Source of the DNA: Aulosira sp. FACHB-615
Lineage (GTDB): Bacteria > Cyanobacteriota > Cyanobacteriia > Cyanobacteriales > Nostocaceae
Reading direction: 5' to 3'
NCBI RefSeq assembly: GCF_014698045.1
Contig: NZ_JACJSE010000008.1
Span: forward strand, 62,001-126,000
Length of the DNA: 64,000 nucleotides
The translations under genes and the position numbers were made by a program. Of this stretch, positions 54,397 to 63,862 are shown piece by piece. How positions within the stretch are numbered: the stretch's first letter is position 1; each line of letters opens with the position of its first letter. The notes under the pieces are model-generated. The model did not search any database and was not told where the DNA came from. It was given only the letters and a program-made list of their open reading frames with translations.

Positions 54397-54536
54397 GATC
54401 AATTTTAGATTTTGGATTTTAGATTTTAGATTGACTGCACCAATTCCGGGATGCAGCTTGGGGATGAATCAATTTTAGATTTTGGATTTTAGATTCAACC
54501 CAGCAATCCAAAATCCAAAACTTAAAATCTCAAATT
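54397..54536. repeat. Direct and inverted GATTTTGGATTTTAGATT repeats
   Basis: A 28-29 base unit, ATCAATTTTAGATTTTGGAT plus TTTAGATT, occurs at 54398-54425 and 54468-54495. An inverse, AATCCAAAATCCAAAACTTA, starts at 54505. It lies between DUF2808 and rpmH and could fold into alternative hairpins. Confidence 0.75.
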
Positions 54537-54656
54537 CGGTGAATCAAGGCTCAACAGTCAAGGGTTTTAGACGATAGACTTTTGACTCTTGACTACAAGC
54601 AGTGGTAAGATTATAGATTGTGACTTTTTATAAGAATCGCCTTAGAGGACAGCAGT

Positions 54657-54791
54657 ATGAAAAGAACCCTGCGTGGTACTTGCCGTAAGAGAAAAAGAAC
54701 CTCCGGTTTTCGTGCCAGAATGAGAACACCAGACGGCAGAAACGTCATCAAAGCTAGGAGAAAAAGAGGACGTTATCGTCTGAGCGTATAG
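54657..54791 (+). CDS. rpmH: 50S ribosomal protein L34
   Basis: 44 residues: MKRTLRGTCRKRKRTSGFRA, then RMRTPDGRNVIKARRKRGRYRLSV. Nearly all the conserved L34 pattern (KR-RT-GFRARM-T-GR-VI--RR-KGR) is present. It is basic and follows the usual order with rnpA, 25 bases downstream. ATG start. Confidence 0.98.
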   Translation: MKRTLRGTCRKRKRTSGFRARMRTPDGRNVIKARRKRGRYRLSV

Positions 54792-54816
54792 AGCATTTTC
54801 AGCAACTAGAGGGGCT

Positions 54817-55239
54817 GTGGCTTTGCCCAAGGCGAATCGACTAAAATCTCGCAAAGATTTTCAGGCAGTTTTCCGCGAAGGAATTCGGCGACAAAGCTCT
54901 CATTTCACTTTGAGAGCTTTAAAACCAAAAGCTACTCCAGAATCTGCTGGAGATACTGCCGCTACCACTAAACTAGCAACTGATACCAAAAAAGTTGATA
55001 GTACAAAAATTGGCATATCGATCAGCACGAAAGTCAGTAAAAAGGCTGTCGTGCGTAACCGCATTAAACGACAAATGGCAGCAGCCTTGCATCAGTTGTT
55101 GCCAAAATTATCTCCAGGATGGCGGTTGGTATTTGTGGTAAAACCAACAACAGCAGAATCTAAGTGCGGAAGCCAACAATTTCTGCAAGAATTAGAGCAG
55201 TTGTTGGCACAAGCTGAGGTATTAAATGGGCATTCGTGA
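54817..55239 (+). CDS. rnpA: Ribonuclease P protein component RnpA
   Basis: 140 residues. The RNR motif is seen as VSKKAVVRNRIKRQM, the key part for binding the RNA subunit, with LKSRKDFQAVFREG near the N-terminus. An insertion rich in Ala/Thr/Lys (about 38-65) is common in cyanobacteria. GTG start with GAGGGG upstream. Overlaps the next gene by 14 bases. rnpB is not seen in this window. Confidence 0.95.
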   Translation: MALPKANRLKSRKDFQAVFREGIRRQSSHFTLRALKPKATPESAGDTAATTKLATDTKKVDSTKIGISISTKVSKKAVVRNRIKRQMAAALHQLLPKLSPGWRLVFVVKPTTAESKCGSQQFLQELEQLLAQAEVLNGHS

Positions 55240-55609
55240 AGAAATTTATTATGAAGGCGGGCCTCACGTTGGGGACTTAATTCTCAACTTGCTGATTGGA
55301 CTGACTGTTGTTGGTATTCCTTTAACAGTTGGAGCGATTGTCAGAGCATTGTGGCTGCGCTATCGCATTACAGACCGACGGATTTCAGTAACTGGCGGTT
55401 GGATGGGACGCGATCGCACTGACATTATTTACTCAGAAATTGTCAAAATCGTCAAAGTTCCCCGTGGTGTTGGCATTTGGGGAGATATGGTAGTCACCCT
55501 CAGAAATGGCAGTCGCTTAGAAATGCGGGCAGTTCCCAATTTCCGCGAAGTATATGACTACATCAATGAAAAAATTGCTGCCAAAAATCCCACTTATAGC
55601 GCGGCTTAA
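55226..55609 (+). CDS. PH-domain (bPH2/YdbT-like) membrane protein
   Basis: 127 residues. EEIYYEGGPHVGDLI, then a membrane region VVGIPLTVGAIVRALWL (about 27-45), and the bPH2 pattern RYRITDRRISVTGGWMGR. This gene regularly lies between rnpA and yidC in cyanobacteria, so a link to membrane protein insertion is likely but unproven. Confidence 0.88.
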   Translation: MGIREEIYYEGGPHVGDLILNLLIGLTVVGIPLTVGAIVRALWLRYRITDRRISVTGGWMGRDRTDIIYSEIVKIVKVPRGVGIWGDMVVTLRNGSRLEMRAVPNFREVYDYINEKIAAKNPTYSAA

Positions 55610-55835
55610 TAACAGGTAGGGAGTAGGGAGTAGGGAATAGGGAGTGGGGAATTCTGTATAAAATAAAAAATTCAAAACTTCCCACATATTAAGAACTGCA
55701 CACCACTCCCAACTCCCCACTCCCAAATTTTGCCCTGGTGCGGCTATCCGTAGCGAGAGATAGTCGCAGCCGAATCACGATTTAGATAAATTAGATTCAG
55801 TTAAATTTACAGTACCTCAGGTTGAATTCAGAATA

Positions 55836-56981
55836 ATGGACTTTGGTATCGGCTTCCTCTCAAACAACGTCATGTTGCCAATCATAGACTTTTTCTACGG
55901 CATTTTGCCGAGCTATGGATTGGCGATCGTGGCCTTGACATTGATAGTCCGCTTTGCGCTTTACCCCCTGAGTGCTGGTTCAATCCGCAATATGCGGCGG
56001 ATGCGAATTGTGCAGCCTCTCATGCAAAAGCGGATGCAAGAAATCAAAGAACGCTATAAAGACGATCCGCAAAAGCAACAAGAAGAAATGATGAACGTCC
56101 AAAAGGAGTTCGGCAACCCCTTGGCAGGATGTTTACCATTACTGTTGCAAATGCCTGTATTGTTAGCTTTGTTTGCTACTTTACGGGGATCACCGTTTGC
56201 CGGCGTAAATTACTCCGTCAACCTGCAAATCTTGCCATCTGAACAAATCGAACGAATTCAACCACAAGCCTTTGCGACTTCCCCACAAAACATCTACGTT
56301 GCTGATGGGGAACATCATAAAGTAACTGCTATTCTCCCTGGCGGTAGCAAACTAGCCGTCGGAGAAAAAACCAAAATTCAATATCAGACATTAGAAGGTA
56401 AGCCTTTTGATGTCTTATTAACAGAACACCCAGAAACCAAACTCACGCCCGAATGGAAAATCACCAAAGGCGAAGAAAGAATCAAAATCGATGCTGAAGG
56501 TAATATTGAAGCCTTACAACCTGGAGATGTGACACTGCAAGGCACAATTCCTGGACTAGCAGCCGACAAAGGATTTTTATTCATCGATGCCTTGGGTAGA
56601 GTTGGTGCAGTTGATCCCGACGGTACCATCCACTGGGATATTGTAGCGATGGTCATTTTCTTTGGGATCAGTCTCTACGTCAGCCAAATCCTTTCCGGGC
56701 AGAACTCCAGTGGCGGCAACCCCCAACAGGATACAGTCAACAAAATCACCCCAGTCATCTTTTCTGGGATGTTCTTATTCTTCCCCTTACCTGCTGGGGT
56801 GTTGATGTATATGGTAATTGGTAATATTTTCCAAACTCTGCAAACTTACATTCTCTCTCGTGAACCCTTACCAGAGGAACTGCAAAAAATTGTAGCCATC
56901 CAAGAGAAAGAAGCAGCAGTGGCAGAACAAAAAGCATTACCTTTTGAACCAAAAAGTTCTAAGAAAAAGCCTACAGGTTGA
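55836..56981 (+). CDS. yidC: Membrane protein insertase YidC/Oxa1/Alb3
   Basis: Inserts proteins into cytoplasmic and thylakoid membranes. 381 residues: first membrane segment SYGLAIVALTLIVRFALYPL, with the essential Arg in TLIVRFALYPL; a middle hydrophobic part CLPLLLQMPVLLALFATLRG; a periplasmic/lumenal beta-rich insert (about 140-265); and two final helices (VAMVIFFGISLYVS; VIFSGMFLFFPLPAGVLMYM). A Lys-rich tail ends the protein. ATG start; jag begins 3 bases after the stop. Confidence 0.96.
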   Translation: MDFGIGFLSNNVMLPIIDFFYGILPSYGLAIVALTLIVRFALYPLSAGSIRNMRRMRIVQPLMQKRMQEIKERYKDDPQKQQEEMMNVQKEFGNPLAGCLPLLLQMPVLLALFATLRGSPFAGVNYSVNLQILPSEQIERIQPQAFATSPQNIYVADGEHHKVTAILPGGSKLAVGEKTKIQYQTLEGKPFDVLLTEHPETKLTPEWKITKGEERIKIDAEGNIEALQPGDVTLQGTIPGLAADKGFLFIDALGRVGAVDPDGTIHWDIVAMVIFFGISLYVSQILSGQNSSGGNPQQDTVNKITPVIFSGMFLFFPLPAGVLMYMVIGNIFQTLQTYILSREPLPEELQKIVAIQEKEAAVAEQKALPFEPKSSKKKPTG

Positions 56982-56984
56982 TAG

Positions 56985-57500
56985 ATGACTAACAGTTCCA
57001 TGCAGCGAGGTCAGCAGTGGTTAAAATCACTGCTGGAACTCACTGGGGTCTCTGCGGAGATTCGAGGCAATATAGAAGTAGCCCCGCCTCAAGATGATGA
57101 TGCCCCAGAACCGGATAATTACTGGTTGACAATTGACGAAACCAACTTAACTCCAACGCAAATCAAAGTTCTGATTGGTGCTGATGGTTCGGTTTTGGAC
57201 GCAATTCAGTATTTAGCTAATTCCGTCCTTAACTTGAACCAAGCACAAGCAGAACAAGCATCCTATACCATTGAGTTAAATGGTTATCGGGTGAAAAGAC
57301 AAGCGGAAATTCGCGCTTTAGCGGAAGCCGCAGCTGATGAAGTGCGGAGTTTTGGTCGAGAAGTGGAAATTAAATCTCTCAGTTCAGCTGAACGGCGGCA
57401 AATCCACACGTTTTTGAAGGAATTTGCTGATTTAGAAACCTTCAGCCGTGGCAAAGAACCACATCGGAATTTGGTTGTGCGTCCGGCTATGGAGTTATGA
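56985..57500 (+). CDS. jag: Jag/KhpB-type KH-R3H RNA-binding protein
   Basis: 171 residues. The KH domain carries LIGADGSVLDAIQYLANSVLN (a GxDGxxL variant of the GKxG loop, about 65-85), and the R3H domain has SLSSAERRQIHTFLK (about 130-150). Jag proteins bind RNA and relate to cell-wall growth in Gram-positives. Directly after yidC, probably coupled. Confidence 0.92.
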   Translation: MTNSSMQRGQQWLKSLLELTGVSAEIRGNIEVAPPQDDDAPEPDNYWLTIDETNLTPTQIKVLIGADGSVLDAIQYLANSVLNLNQAQAEQASYTIELNGYRVKRQAEIRALAEAAADEVRSFGREVEIKSLSSAERRQIHTFLKEFADLETFSRGKEPHRNLVVRPAMEL

Positions 57501-57612
57501 AAGCTCTCTCAGTTAACAATTGCGACTGTGCTAAGAGCTAAAATCAAAATGTAGTATCAGCAAAATCGCTGATTAGTAACACAAATTTGAGTGAGGGTAT
57601 CTCACAAATCCT

Positions 57613-58119
57613 ATGGACGCAATTTTTATTCCGCAGCTCACTAAAGCCCCGGAGCGGACAGAGGAAATTCAGGTTCAAGAGTTTCTGCCTGGGCTAGAAA
57701 CGTTAACACCAATTCGAGGTCGTATTCGTGTACAGCATCACGGTAATTACCTAGAAGTGTCCGGTCAGGCAGAAACAATTATTACCTGTACATGTAACCG
57801 ATGTTTGCAGCAGTATAATCACCGTTTAGCGGTAAAAACTAAAGAAGTTATTTGGTTGGATGAGGTAGCTAATCAACCACAAGACTTGCCTCTAGAACGA
57901 GAAGTAGCTATGGAAGACTTGGTAGAAACCTTGTCGCCCAATGGATATTTTTTTCCTAGTGAATGGCTGTATGAGCAGATATGCTTAGAAATGCCTCAAC
58001 GTCAGTTGTGTGACTTAAATTGTCCAGGTATTTTGGCTAGTGTGGATGAGAAGCCAGAACAGCCTGTTGATAGCCGTTGGGCTGGCTTAGAAGCTTTGAA
58101 AAAGCAACTCCCTGGATAG
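57613..58119 (+). CDS. DUF177/YceD-family protein
   Basis: 168 residues. Cysteine pairs TCTCNRCLQQY (about 58-66) and CDLNCPG (about 136-142) suggest a zinc site. The family affects 23S rRNA accumulation in some bacteria and plants and is often near rpmF. Here it closes the rpmH-yidC-jag cluster. ATG start, 112 bases after jag. Confidence 0.88.
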   Translation: MDAIFIPQLTKAPERTEEIQVQEFLPGLETLTPIRGRIRVQHHGNYLEVSGQAETIITCTCNRCLQQYNHRLAVKTKEVIWLDEVANQPQDLPLEREVAMEDLVETLSPNGYFFPSEWLYEQICLEMPQRQLCDLNCPGILASVDEKPEQPVDSRWAGLEALKKQLPG

Positions 58120-58165
58120 TGCGGAACTTTTGTAGCCAAGGGTGGAAAGAAAATCAATTAGCACT

Positions 58166-58771
58166 ATGACATATATCTCACCGCAAACCCTGACTGTTGA
58201 AGATTTTCTCTCGCAATACCGAGACAATCCTCGCTATGAATTGGCCAATGGAGAACTAATTGATATGGAACCCACTGGCCCACACGAAACGGTAAGTGGC
58301 AAACTTGCAACCCAAATTGGCAGTCACTTAGTTACAGAAAAACTGCCTTGGTTTATTCCTCGCACTTGTCTAATTTACCCTTTTGCTGAGGCTGCTACAG
58401 TTCGTCGTCCTGATGTTGTGGTGCTGGATGAAACGGTTCTTGACCGTGAACCTTTATGGGAGCGAGAACCAGTAATTACCTTGGGGCGCTCGATTAAATT
58501 AGTGGTGGAAGTTGTCAATACTAATTGGGAAACTGACTATGCACGCAAAGTTGAGGAGTATGCACTCTTAGGCATTCCAGAATATTGGATTGTTGATTAT
58601 CGGGGATTAGGTGGTGTTGCATTTATTGGGAAACCGAAACAACCCACCTTTACAGTCTGTACACTGGTTGATGATACTTATAGCCAACAACAGTACCGTC
58701 TGAGTCAAGCAATTAATTCTGTGCTTTTACCCCGTATCCAACTCCGGCTGGATGATGCGCTACCTCGTTAA
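58166..58771 (+). CDS. Uma2-family (DUF820) PD-(D/E)XK nuclease-like protein
   Basis: 201 residues with the family's LTVEDFLSQY, YELANGELIDMEPTGPHE, VRRPDVVVLDE and LVVEVVNTNW...YARKVEEYALLGIPEYWIVD pattern; the Asp and Glu-x-x-x-K residues form the putative active site. Present in tens of copies in filamentous cyanobacteria; role unknown. ATG at 58166; a GTG at 58142 would add 8 residues. Confidence 0.9.
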   Translation: MTYISPQTLTVEDFLSQYRDNPRYELANGELIDMEPTGPHETVSGKLATQIGSHLVTEKLPWFIPRTCLIYPFAEAATVRRPDVVVLDETVLDREPLWEREPVITLGRSIKLVVEVVNTNWETDYARKVEEYALLGIPEYWIVDYRGLGGVAFIGKPKQPTFTVCTLVDDTYSQQQYRLSQAINSVLLPRIQLRLDDALPR

Positions 58772-59843
58772 ACTTGTTAATTATTTATAAAAATATACAA
58801 ATAGGTTGTTAGAAAAAAGTTTGGGCGATCGCACCCTAAAATAAATATTTGCTCAAGTTATACATCTGTTTGTTGCATTAATCTCTAACTATCGTTAGAG
58901 TGACAAACCCTAGCTCTAAAATATGATGAATTAACAGCAATTTCTGGAAAAATCAGCACTCCTTATTTTAGGAGTATAAGTATACTTAATCATTTATTGC
59001 ATCTTATCTCAGTTTAGGTTTTAGATTGGAAATTGCGATCTCAGTCTTGCCAAACCTGTTGTCTGTTATCTGCCATCAAAGTTGTAGCAGTCAAAGTATA
59101 AGTTAAGACTTCAAAAAGCACGAATGCTAGTTATAGTAAGACTTTTACCTCCTGCCTCCTACCTCCTCCTATAACTGGCGAATTGGCAACATACTTATTC
59201 TCGGTTTGGTTATTCTCTGGTTTGTGTCTAGAGATAGTTGGGTAAAAAATTATCTTAGTGACTCAGAACACTTTTTGTATCAAAATTTTCTGCCAAGCTA
59301 TTAATATTCCTGCTACACAGCATCTCACCTCTGCAAGTTTTTCTACCAAACTCCATATATTTATTTAGGAGGTCTCAAAATTTATTACCTAACCCTTGAG
59401 TCATACCAAACTTAGAGTTAAAGATACTCTCAGTTGACTAGCCAAGCAAAGGCGTAAAGAACATTAAAGGAGATTCAAGCTTCTGCACATCATAGGTTAG
59501 GCTACACATAGCTAGTAAACGCGATATCCGTAGCTTTTCTGTGGTTGACTAGTACCAAATTTGGGTTACTCTTAAAACGGATCGCCGTAAGCTATCATCT
59601 TTAATGACAGAAGTATATGAAGAAACAATAATTTTTAAAGTTCTGTCTGAAAGATTAAACTTGCAAACTGAATAGTTTGATACGGCAAACTGAACAGTTA
59701 TCTCATACCCTAAGCTAGGTAGTTAATTAACTACTGCAAATATAACCGGGAATTGTAATGGATAGTTTACAATACCAGTGGGTAAGAAAATCTAAAAAAA
59801 ATATAAAAGTGACTAAAATGACTGTGGTGTCTGGAGGACAAAC
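58772..59843. other. 1.07-kb intergenic region with a possible degraded reading frame
   Basis: No intact gene recognised. At 59176-59304 an open frame encodes 42 plausible residues with a membrane segment (GNILILGLVILWF) and a soluble tail (SRDSWVKNYLSD), but no start codon lies upstream in frame. A CCTCCT-rich run precedes it at 59149-59170. Confidence 0.35.
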
Positions 59844-60188
59844 GTGTTTCTGAGATTAGCACATCAACATCGGCAATTTGTTCAAGACTTGGTAATGAAC
59901 CTACAAGCCTTGGCAATTGTACTAGAACGGCGTGGTTATCCTGCGTCTTGTTATACCTGTGGCGACCAGATGAACAGTGCTTCGTTTATGGTGAGCCTGG
60001 GAAATAACCATCTGATTCGATTTTTGGTATCAGATTATGGAATTACTTGGACAGAAATGCGGGATGACCGCGAATTAATGAAATTAGAAGGAGCGGAAGC
60101 AATTAACCAGTTACAGGAACTGGCAAATCTTGTGAAGCAATCTGTACCAGCTTATACAAGTGGTAAGACCTTAGCCAAGAAGAGTTAA
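59844..60188 (+). CDS. DUF1815 protein
   Basis: 114 residues: LAHQHRQFVQDLVMNLQALA, the pair CYTCGDQMNSASFM, and WTEMRDDRELMKLEGAEAIN, all typical of this cyanobacterial family of unknown function. GTG start at 59844 with GGAGGA 5 bases upstream. It stands alone after a long non-coding region. Confidence 0.88.
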   Translation: MFLRLAHQHRQFVQDLVMNLQALAIVLERRGYPASCYTCGDQMNSASFMVSLGNNHLIRFLVSDYGITWTEMRDDRELMKLEGAEAINQLQELANLVKQSVPAYTSGKTLAKKS

Positions 60189-60260
60189 GGGTTTCGGGAT
60201 CTGATGGGTTATTTTCAAACAAACTCCGAGAATAAGTTGCTCATTAACAATGGCTCACTG

Positions 60261-60281
60261 GTAATTGGTAATTGGTAATTG
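60261..60281 (+). repeat. Heptanucleotide tandem repeat GTAATTG x3
   Basis: Three perfect GTAATTG copies. The remaining part of 60189-60674 has a related inverse (CATTACCTATTAACCATTACC) at about 60302 and no supported gene. Confidence 0.75.
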
Positions 60282-60674
60282 TGGTAGGGTTTTTCATCCT
60301 CCATTACCTATTAACCATTACCTTCAATAAGATTGGCAAATAGCTAGGTTGTGAAATGTTTTGTTTCTGTGAACTGAAGATAGAAACAATTTTGCGAATT
60401 TTGTGCATCTGCGACATTGATTGAAAAAAAATTGGGAATTGACCAAGCAAGAAACACTTGGTGATGTCATTGTTCTGTGTGACATTTAAAATCATTAAAT
60501 TGTTGGTTGCTACATCTGTGATATGAGGGTCAGGCAACTGAGAGATATTTTGGCTGATGGTGATTTAAATTATGACATGCGATCGCAGGGTGATTTTGGC
60601 AGTCCTGTGGCATAGATGTCTCATTTTTGTGATATTCCAGAGGTGGAAAACCATAGTTAGTCACAAACTGGAAA

Positions 60675-61172
60675 ATGTCTGAATCACAACCAAACCCAGC
60701 ACTACCACCAACCGATGCTATTGAAGTTACAGAGAGTCGTGCGTTTGAGAGTTGGTTTGAATATCCGATTAGAGTACAACCCCATCATACTGACTATGCA
60801 GGTATTGTCTGGCATGGTACTTATTTAACTTGGATGGAAGAAGCAAGGGTAGAGTGTTTGCGCTCTATCGGGATTGAATTTGCTGATTTAGTAGCACTAG
60901 GCTGTGATTTACCAGTGGTAGAAATTTCAATACGCTATCACCGTTCCATTCAATTGGGTATGCAGGCTATTGTCAAAACTCGGATGACGGAAGTCACTGG
61001 TGTGCGGATTAATTGGGATTATGCAATTGTTTCTGTTGATGGACAGCAATTGTATGTCACCGCTAAAGTCACCTTAGTCGCACTAGATAGAGAAAGAGGT
61101 AAGATTATGCGCCAGCTACCTGCAAATGTTAAGGATGCGCTGGCGAAGATTGCGGGATTACATGGTAATTAA
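60675..61172 (+). CDS. Acyl-CoA thioesterase, 4HBT/YbgC type (possibly DHNA-CoA hydrolase)
   Basis: 165 residues in a hotdog fold. The active-site motif is HHTDYAGIVWHGTYLTWMEE, with the catalytic Asp, followed by ISIRYHRSIQLGM. Cyanobacterial enzymes of this family release 1,4-dihydroxy-2-naphthoate from its CoA ester in phylloquinone synthesis, but no men gene is nearby. A 30-residue polar N-terminal extension is present. ATG start. Confidence 0.85.
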   Translation: MSESQPNPALPPTDAIEVTESRAFESWFEYPIRVQPHHTDYAGIVWHGTYLTWMEEARVECLRSIGIEFADLVALGCDLPVVEISIRYHRSIQLGMQAIVKTRMTEVTGVRINWDYAIVSVDGQQLYVTAKVTLVALDRERGKIMRQLPANVKDALAKIAGLHGN

Positions 61173-61205
61173 TCAGGACTGAGGCGCAAATATAATCTGT
61201 GGAAA

Positions 61206-61298
61206 TTGGGTGTAGGGTGTAAGGGTTTTGAATAAGTAAACCTCACACCTACACCCTTATACCCAAACTGTTTGGACAATCTTGGCGCGTAAGTCCTG
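61206..61298. repeat. GGGTGTAAGGG hairpin repeat with AGGACTTACGC end
   Basis: TGGGTGTAGGGTGTAAGGG faces ACACCTACACCCTTATACCC, and the block ends in CAATCTTGGCGCGTAAGTCC. It is the partner of the element at 11059-11150. Between the thioesterase and a small convergent gene it may act as a terminator. Confidence 0.6.
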
Positions 61299-61321
61299 AG
61301 ATAATTGCGCCTGTATTCTGA

Positions 61322-61519
61322 TTATTTATTCAGGCGAATTTGCAAAAGATTTTGAGTAAACTGAGTGATCTGATGCCAAATATCCATCGGTGTAATGCCA
61401 AAACCTACCTGTAATAAAATAATAATTGCCGCAATAGTCAGGGCATTACTCACAGTGGTTTTGATAACTTTCCATAATATTGTAAATACAATCCAAGCAA
61501 TAATTAAAGTTGGGATCAT
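61322..61519 (-). CDS. Small membrane protein, unknown
   Basis: 65 residues. Two hydrophobic segments (2-16 IPTLIIAWIVFTILW and 25-45 NALTIAAIIILLQVGFGITP) with a Lys-Thr link and an amphipathic tail (WHQITQFTQNLLQIRLNK). ATG start. No family recognised, but the composition is that of a real two-pass membrane protein. Confidence 0.55.
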   Translation of the reverse strand: MIPTLIIAWIVFTILWKVIKTTVSNALTIAAIIILLQVGFGITPMDIWHQITQFTQNLLQIRLNK

Positions 61520-61731
61520 AGTAATTATTTAAGAAGAATTCAGAATAAATTAGGGGATAAAATTAGGTAAAAACTATTGTGGTAATGATAGCGGAAATTA
61601 CTGAATAAATTTCTGTTTACGCCTATTCTTTAGAAAAAATTTATAAAAAACAAGATACCAGACTTATCAAAGAAGCCAGGTATCTGAATTACAGAATTGT
61701 TACAAATCAAAGGATTGTTATATCTGAGTTT

Positions 61732-62928
61732 TTAGTGCAGAGAAATCATCTGCGGGGAAGTTACTAAATTTTTAGTTGCGGTTAAAACTTCTTGTCTTGC
61801 CCATTGATCTGCTGCCAAAATGTCATCTAAAGAAGGATTTGTACAGTTATCATTTTGATGGCGATCGCATACCCATTCAATACACCGGGGAATATCTAAA
61901 AAGCTAATTTTCTCTGCTAAAAATAAAGCTACAGCTTGCTCATTAGCTGCATTCAACACGGCTGGCATCGAACCACCTGCTTTACCTGCGGCATAAGCTA
62001 ACTGCATACAAGGATATTTTTGATGATCTGGCTCACGGAAGGTAAAACTGCCAGCTTTGACTAAATCGAGACGTTCCCAGTCTGTGTAAATGCGATCGGG
62101 CCAAGATAAAGCATATAACAGGGGTAAACGCATATCTGGCCAGCCAAGTTGGGCTAATACAGAGGTGTCTTGTAACTCAATTAACGAGTGAATAATGCTT
62201 TGAGGATGGATGACGATTTCGATATTGTCGTAGTCTAAGCCAAACAAAAAGTGAGCTTCAATAACTTCCAATCCTTTATTCATCAAAGTCGCTGAGTCTA
62301 CCGTAATTTTTCTGCCCATCGACCAGTTAGGATGTTTGAGGGCATCGGCGACGGTGACTTCTGGCAACTTTTCTACAGGCCAATCACGGAAAGCACCACC
62401 GGAGGCTGTCAGCAAAATCTTCCGCAGTCCGCCTGTGGGAACACCTTGCAAGCATTGAAATATGGCTGAGTGTTCCGAATCGGCAGGTAAGAGTTTTACC
62501 CCATGTTTTTCCACCAAGGGGAGAACTACAGGGCCGCCGGCAATTAAAGTTTCTTTGTTGGCGAGGGCAATATCTTTACCTGCTTCAATGGCAGCGATGG
62601 TGGGTAATAAACCAGCACAACCAACAATCCCGGTAACAACAGTCTCGGCATCGCCATAGCGGGCAACTTCAATCACTCCGGCGGTACCAGCCACTAAAAT
62701 GGGTTGGGGATTGAGGTCTTGGATGGCGGCTTGGAGTGCAGGTAATTTATCTTCAGCTGCGATCGCTGCTATACTTGGTCGAAACTGCCGAATTTGATCC
62801 GCCAACATCTCGACGTTATTACCTGCTGCCAATCCAACAATCCGAAATTTATCTGGGTACTGAGCGACAATATCTAAAGTCTGAGTACCGATGGAGCCAG
62901 TGGAACCAAGAAGAGTAATAGCTTTCAC
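61732..62928 (-). CDS. dxr: 1-Deoxy-D-xylulose 5-phosphate reductoisomerase
   Basis: Second step of the MEP isoprenoid pathway: DXP to MEP with NADPH. 398 residues: NADPH loop GSTGSIGTQTLDI, active site ALANKETLIAGG, PADSEHSAIFQCL, and SMGRKITVDSATLMNKGLE, all intact; the His/Trp flap is in HPNWSMG. ATG at 62928. Divergent from the methyltransferase gene. Confidence 0.97.
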   Translation of the reverse strand: MKAITLLGSTGSIGTQTLDIVAQYPDKFRIVGLAAGNNVEMLADQIRQFRPSIAAIAAEDKLPALQAAIQDLNPQPILVAGTAGVIEVARYGDAETVVTGIVGCAGLLPTIAAIEAGKDIALANKETLIAGGPVVLPLVEKHGVKLLPADSEHSAIFQCLQGVPTGGLRKILLTASGGAFRDWPVEKLPEVTVADALKHPNWSMGRKITVDSATLMNKGLEVIEAHFLFGLDYDNIEIVIHPQSIIHSLIELQDTSVLAQLGWPDMRLPLLYALSWPDRIYTDWERLDLVKAGSFTFREPDHQKYPCMQLAYAAGKAGGSMPAVLNAANEQAVALFLAEKISFLDIPRCIEWVCDRHQNDNCTNPSLDDILAADQWARQEVLTATKNLVTSPQMISLH

Positions 62929-63094
62929 AATTGCTTAATAATTTAGAGATAACTCCCACTATAAATTGCTTGGGACTGATTTATAACAGCGATCGCCACA
63001 ATTAATCATGAAAAATGCTGAGTTATGAAACTGCATTTGCAGTACAAAAAAGTGTGAAAATATTGGCATTGTTACTCAAACACCAAATTTTGGT

Positions 63095-63832
63095 ATGGAT
63101 AAAAATTTTTATCTCAAGTATGCGGCTGTTGAGGATCAACATTGGTGGTTTGTCGGTCGTCGCCAAATTGTAGAAAAACTGATTCTTCAACTCAAACTGC
63201 CAAACAATGCCAAAATTCTAGAGGCTGGCTGTGGTACTGGTGGCAATTTAAGGATGTTGGCGCGTTATGGTGAAGTTGCAGCGATGGAGTTTGATGAAAC
63301 AGCTTGTCAGTTAGCGAATGAAAGGCAAGTTACTACAGTCCAACAAGGTAGTTTACCTGATCAAATTCCCTTTAACGACCAATATGACTTAATTGTTATC
63401 TTAGATGTTTTAGAGCATATTGATGATGATTTAGCTGCTTTAGAAGCATTGTCTAGCAGATTAAAACCAAATAGTTGGTTATTAATTACAGTGCCGGCTT
63501 ATCAATTTTTATGGAGTTACCATGATGAAATTAACTATCATAAACGTCGCTATACATTGAAAAGATTAAAAAGAGTTGTGAGACTAGCTGGTTATCATAT
63601 CCACTATGGTAGCTATTTTAATACTTGGTTATTTCCCTTGGTAGCTGGAGTACGTTTATTAAAAAATCTGCTCAAACTTGATAAAAAATCAGATGCCAGT
63701 GGTGATTTAAATTTACCCGCAAAACCCATCAATAAATTTTTAACTTTTTTATTTGCTAGTGAACGTTATTTTATGAATTCGTTCAGTTTACCTTTTGGGG
63801 TCTCTGTTGTCCTAATGGTACAGAAAAATTAG
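63095..63832 (+). CDS. Class I SAM-dependent methyltransferase
   Basis: 245 residues. Motif I is LEAGCGTGGNL (about 42-52), the acidic residue is in AMEFDETA, and the post-I motif is LIVILDVLEHIDDD. The N-terminal YLKYAAVEDQHWWFVGRR pattern is common among methyltransferases near sugar or lipid biosynthesis genes. A membrane-facing C-terminal part (SYFNTWLFPLVAGVRLL) is present. The following gene encodes a DUF2079 membrane protein 30 bases on, suggesting one unit acting on glycolipids or polysaccharide. Substrate unknown. Confidence 0.85.
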   Translation: MDKNFYLKYAAVEDQHWWFVGRRQIVEKLILQLKLPNNAKILEAGCGTGGNLRMLARYGEVAAMEFDETACQLANERQVTTVQQGSLPDQIPFNDQYDLIVILDVLEHIDDDLAALEALSSRLKPNSWLLITVPAYQFLWSYHDEINYHKRRYTLKRLKRVVRLAGYHIHYGSYFNTWLFPLVAGVRLLKNLLKLDKKSDASGDLNLPAKPINKFLTFLFASERYFMNSFSLPFGVSVVLMVQKN

Positions 63833-63862
63833 TCAAAACTATAAATTTAGCTAAACATTTTT

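Noticed and set aside
60304..60537. 77-codon minus-strand frame
   Set aside because: Lies in a repeat-derived non-coding region and has no recognisable features.
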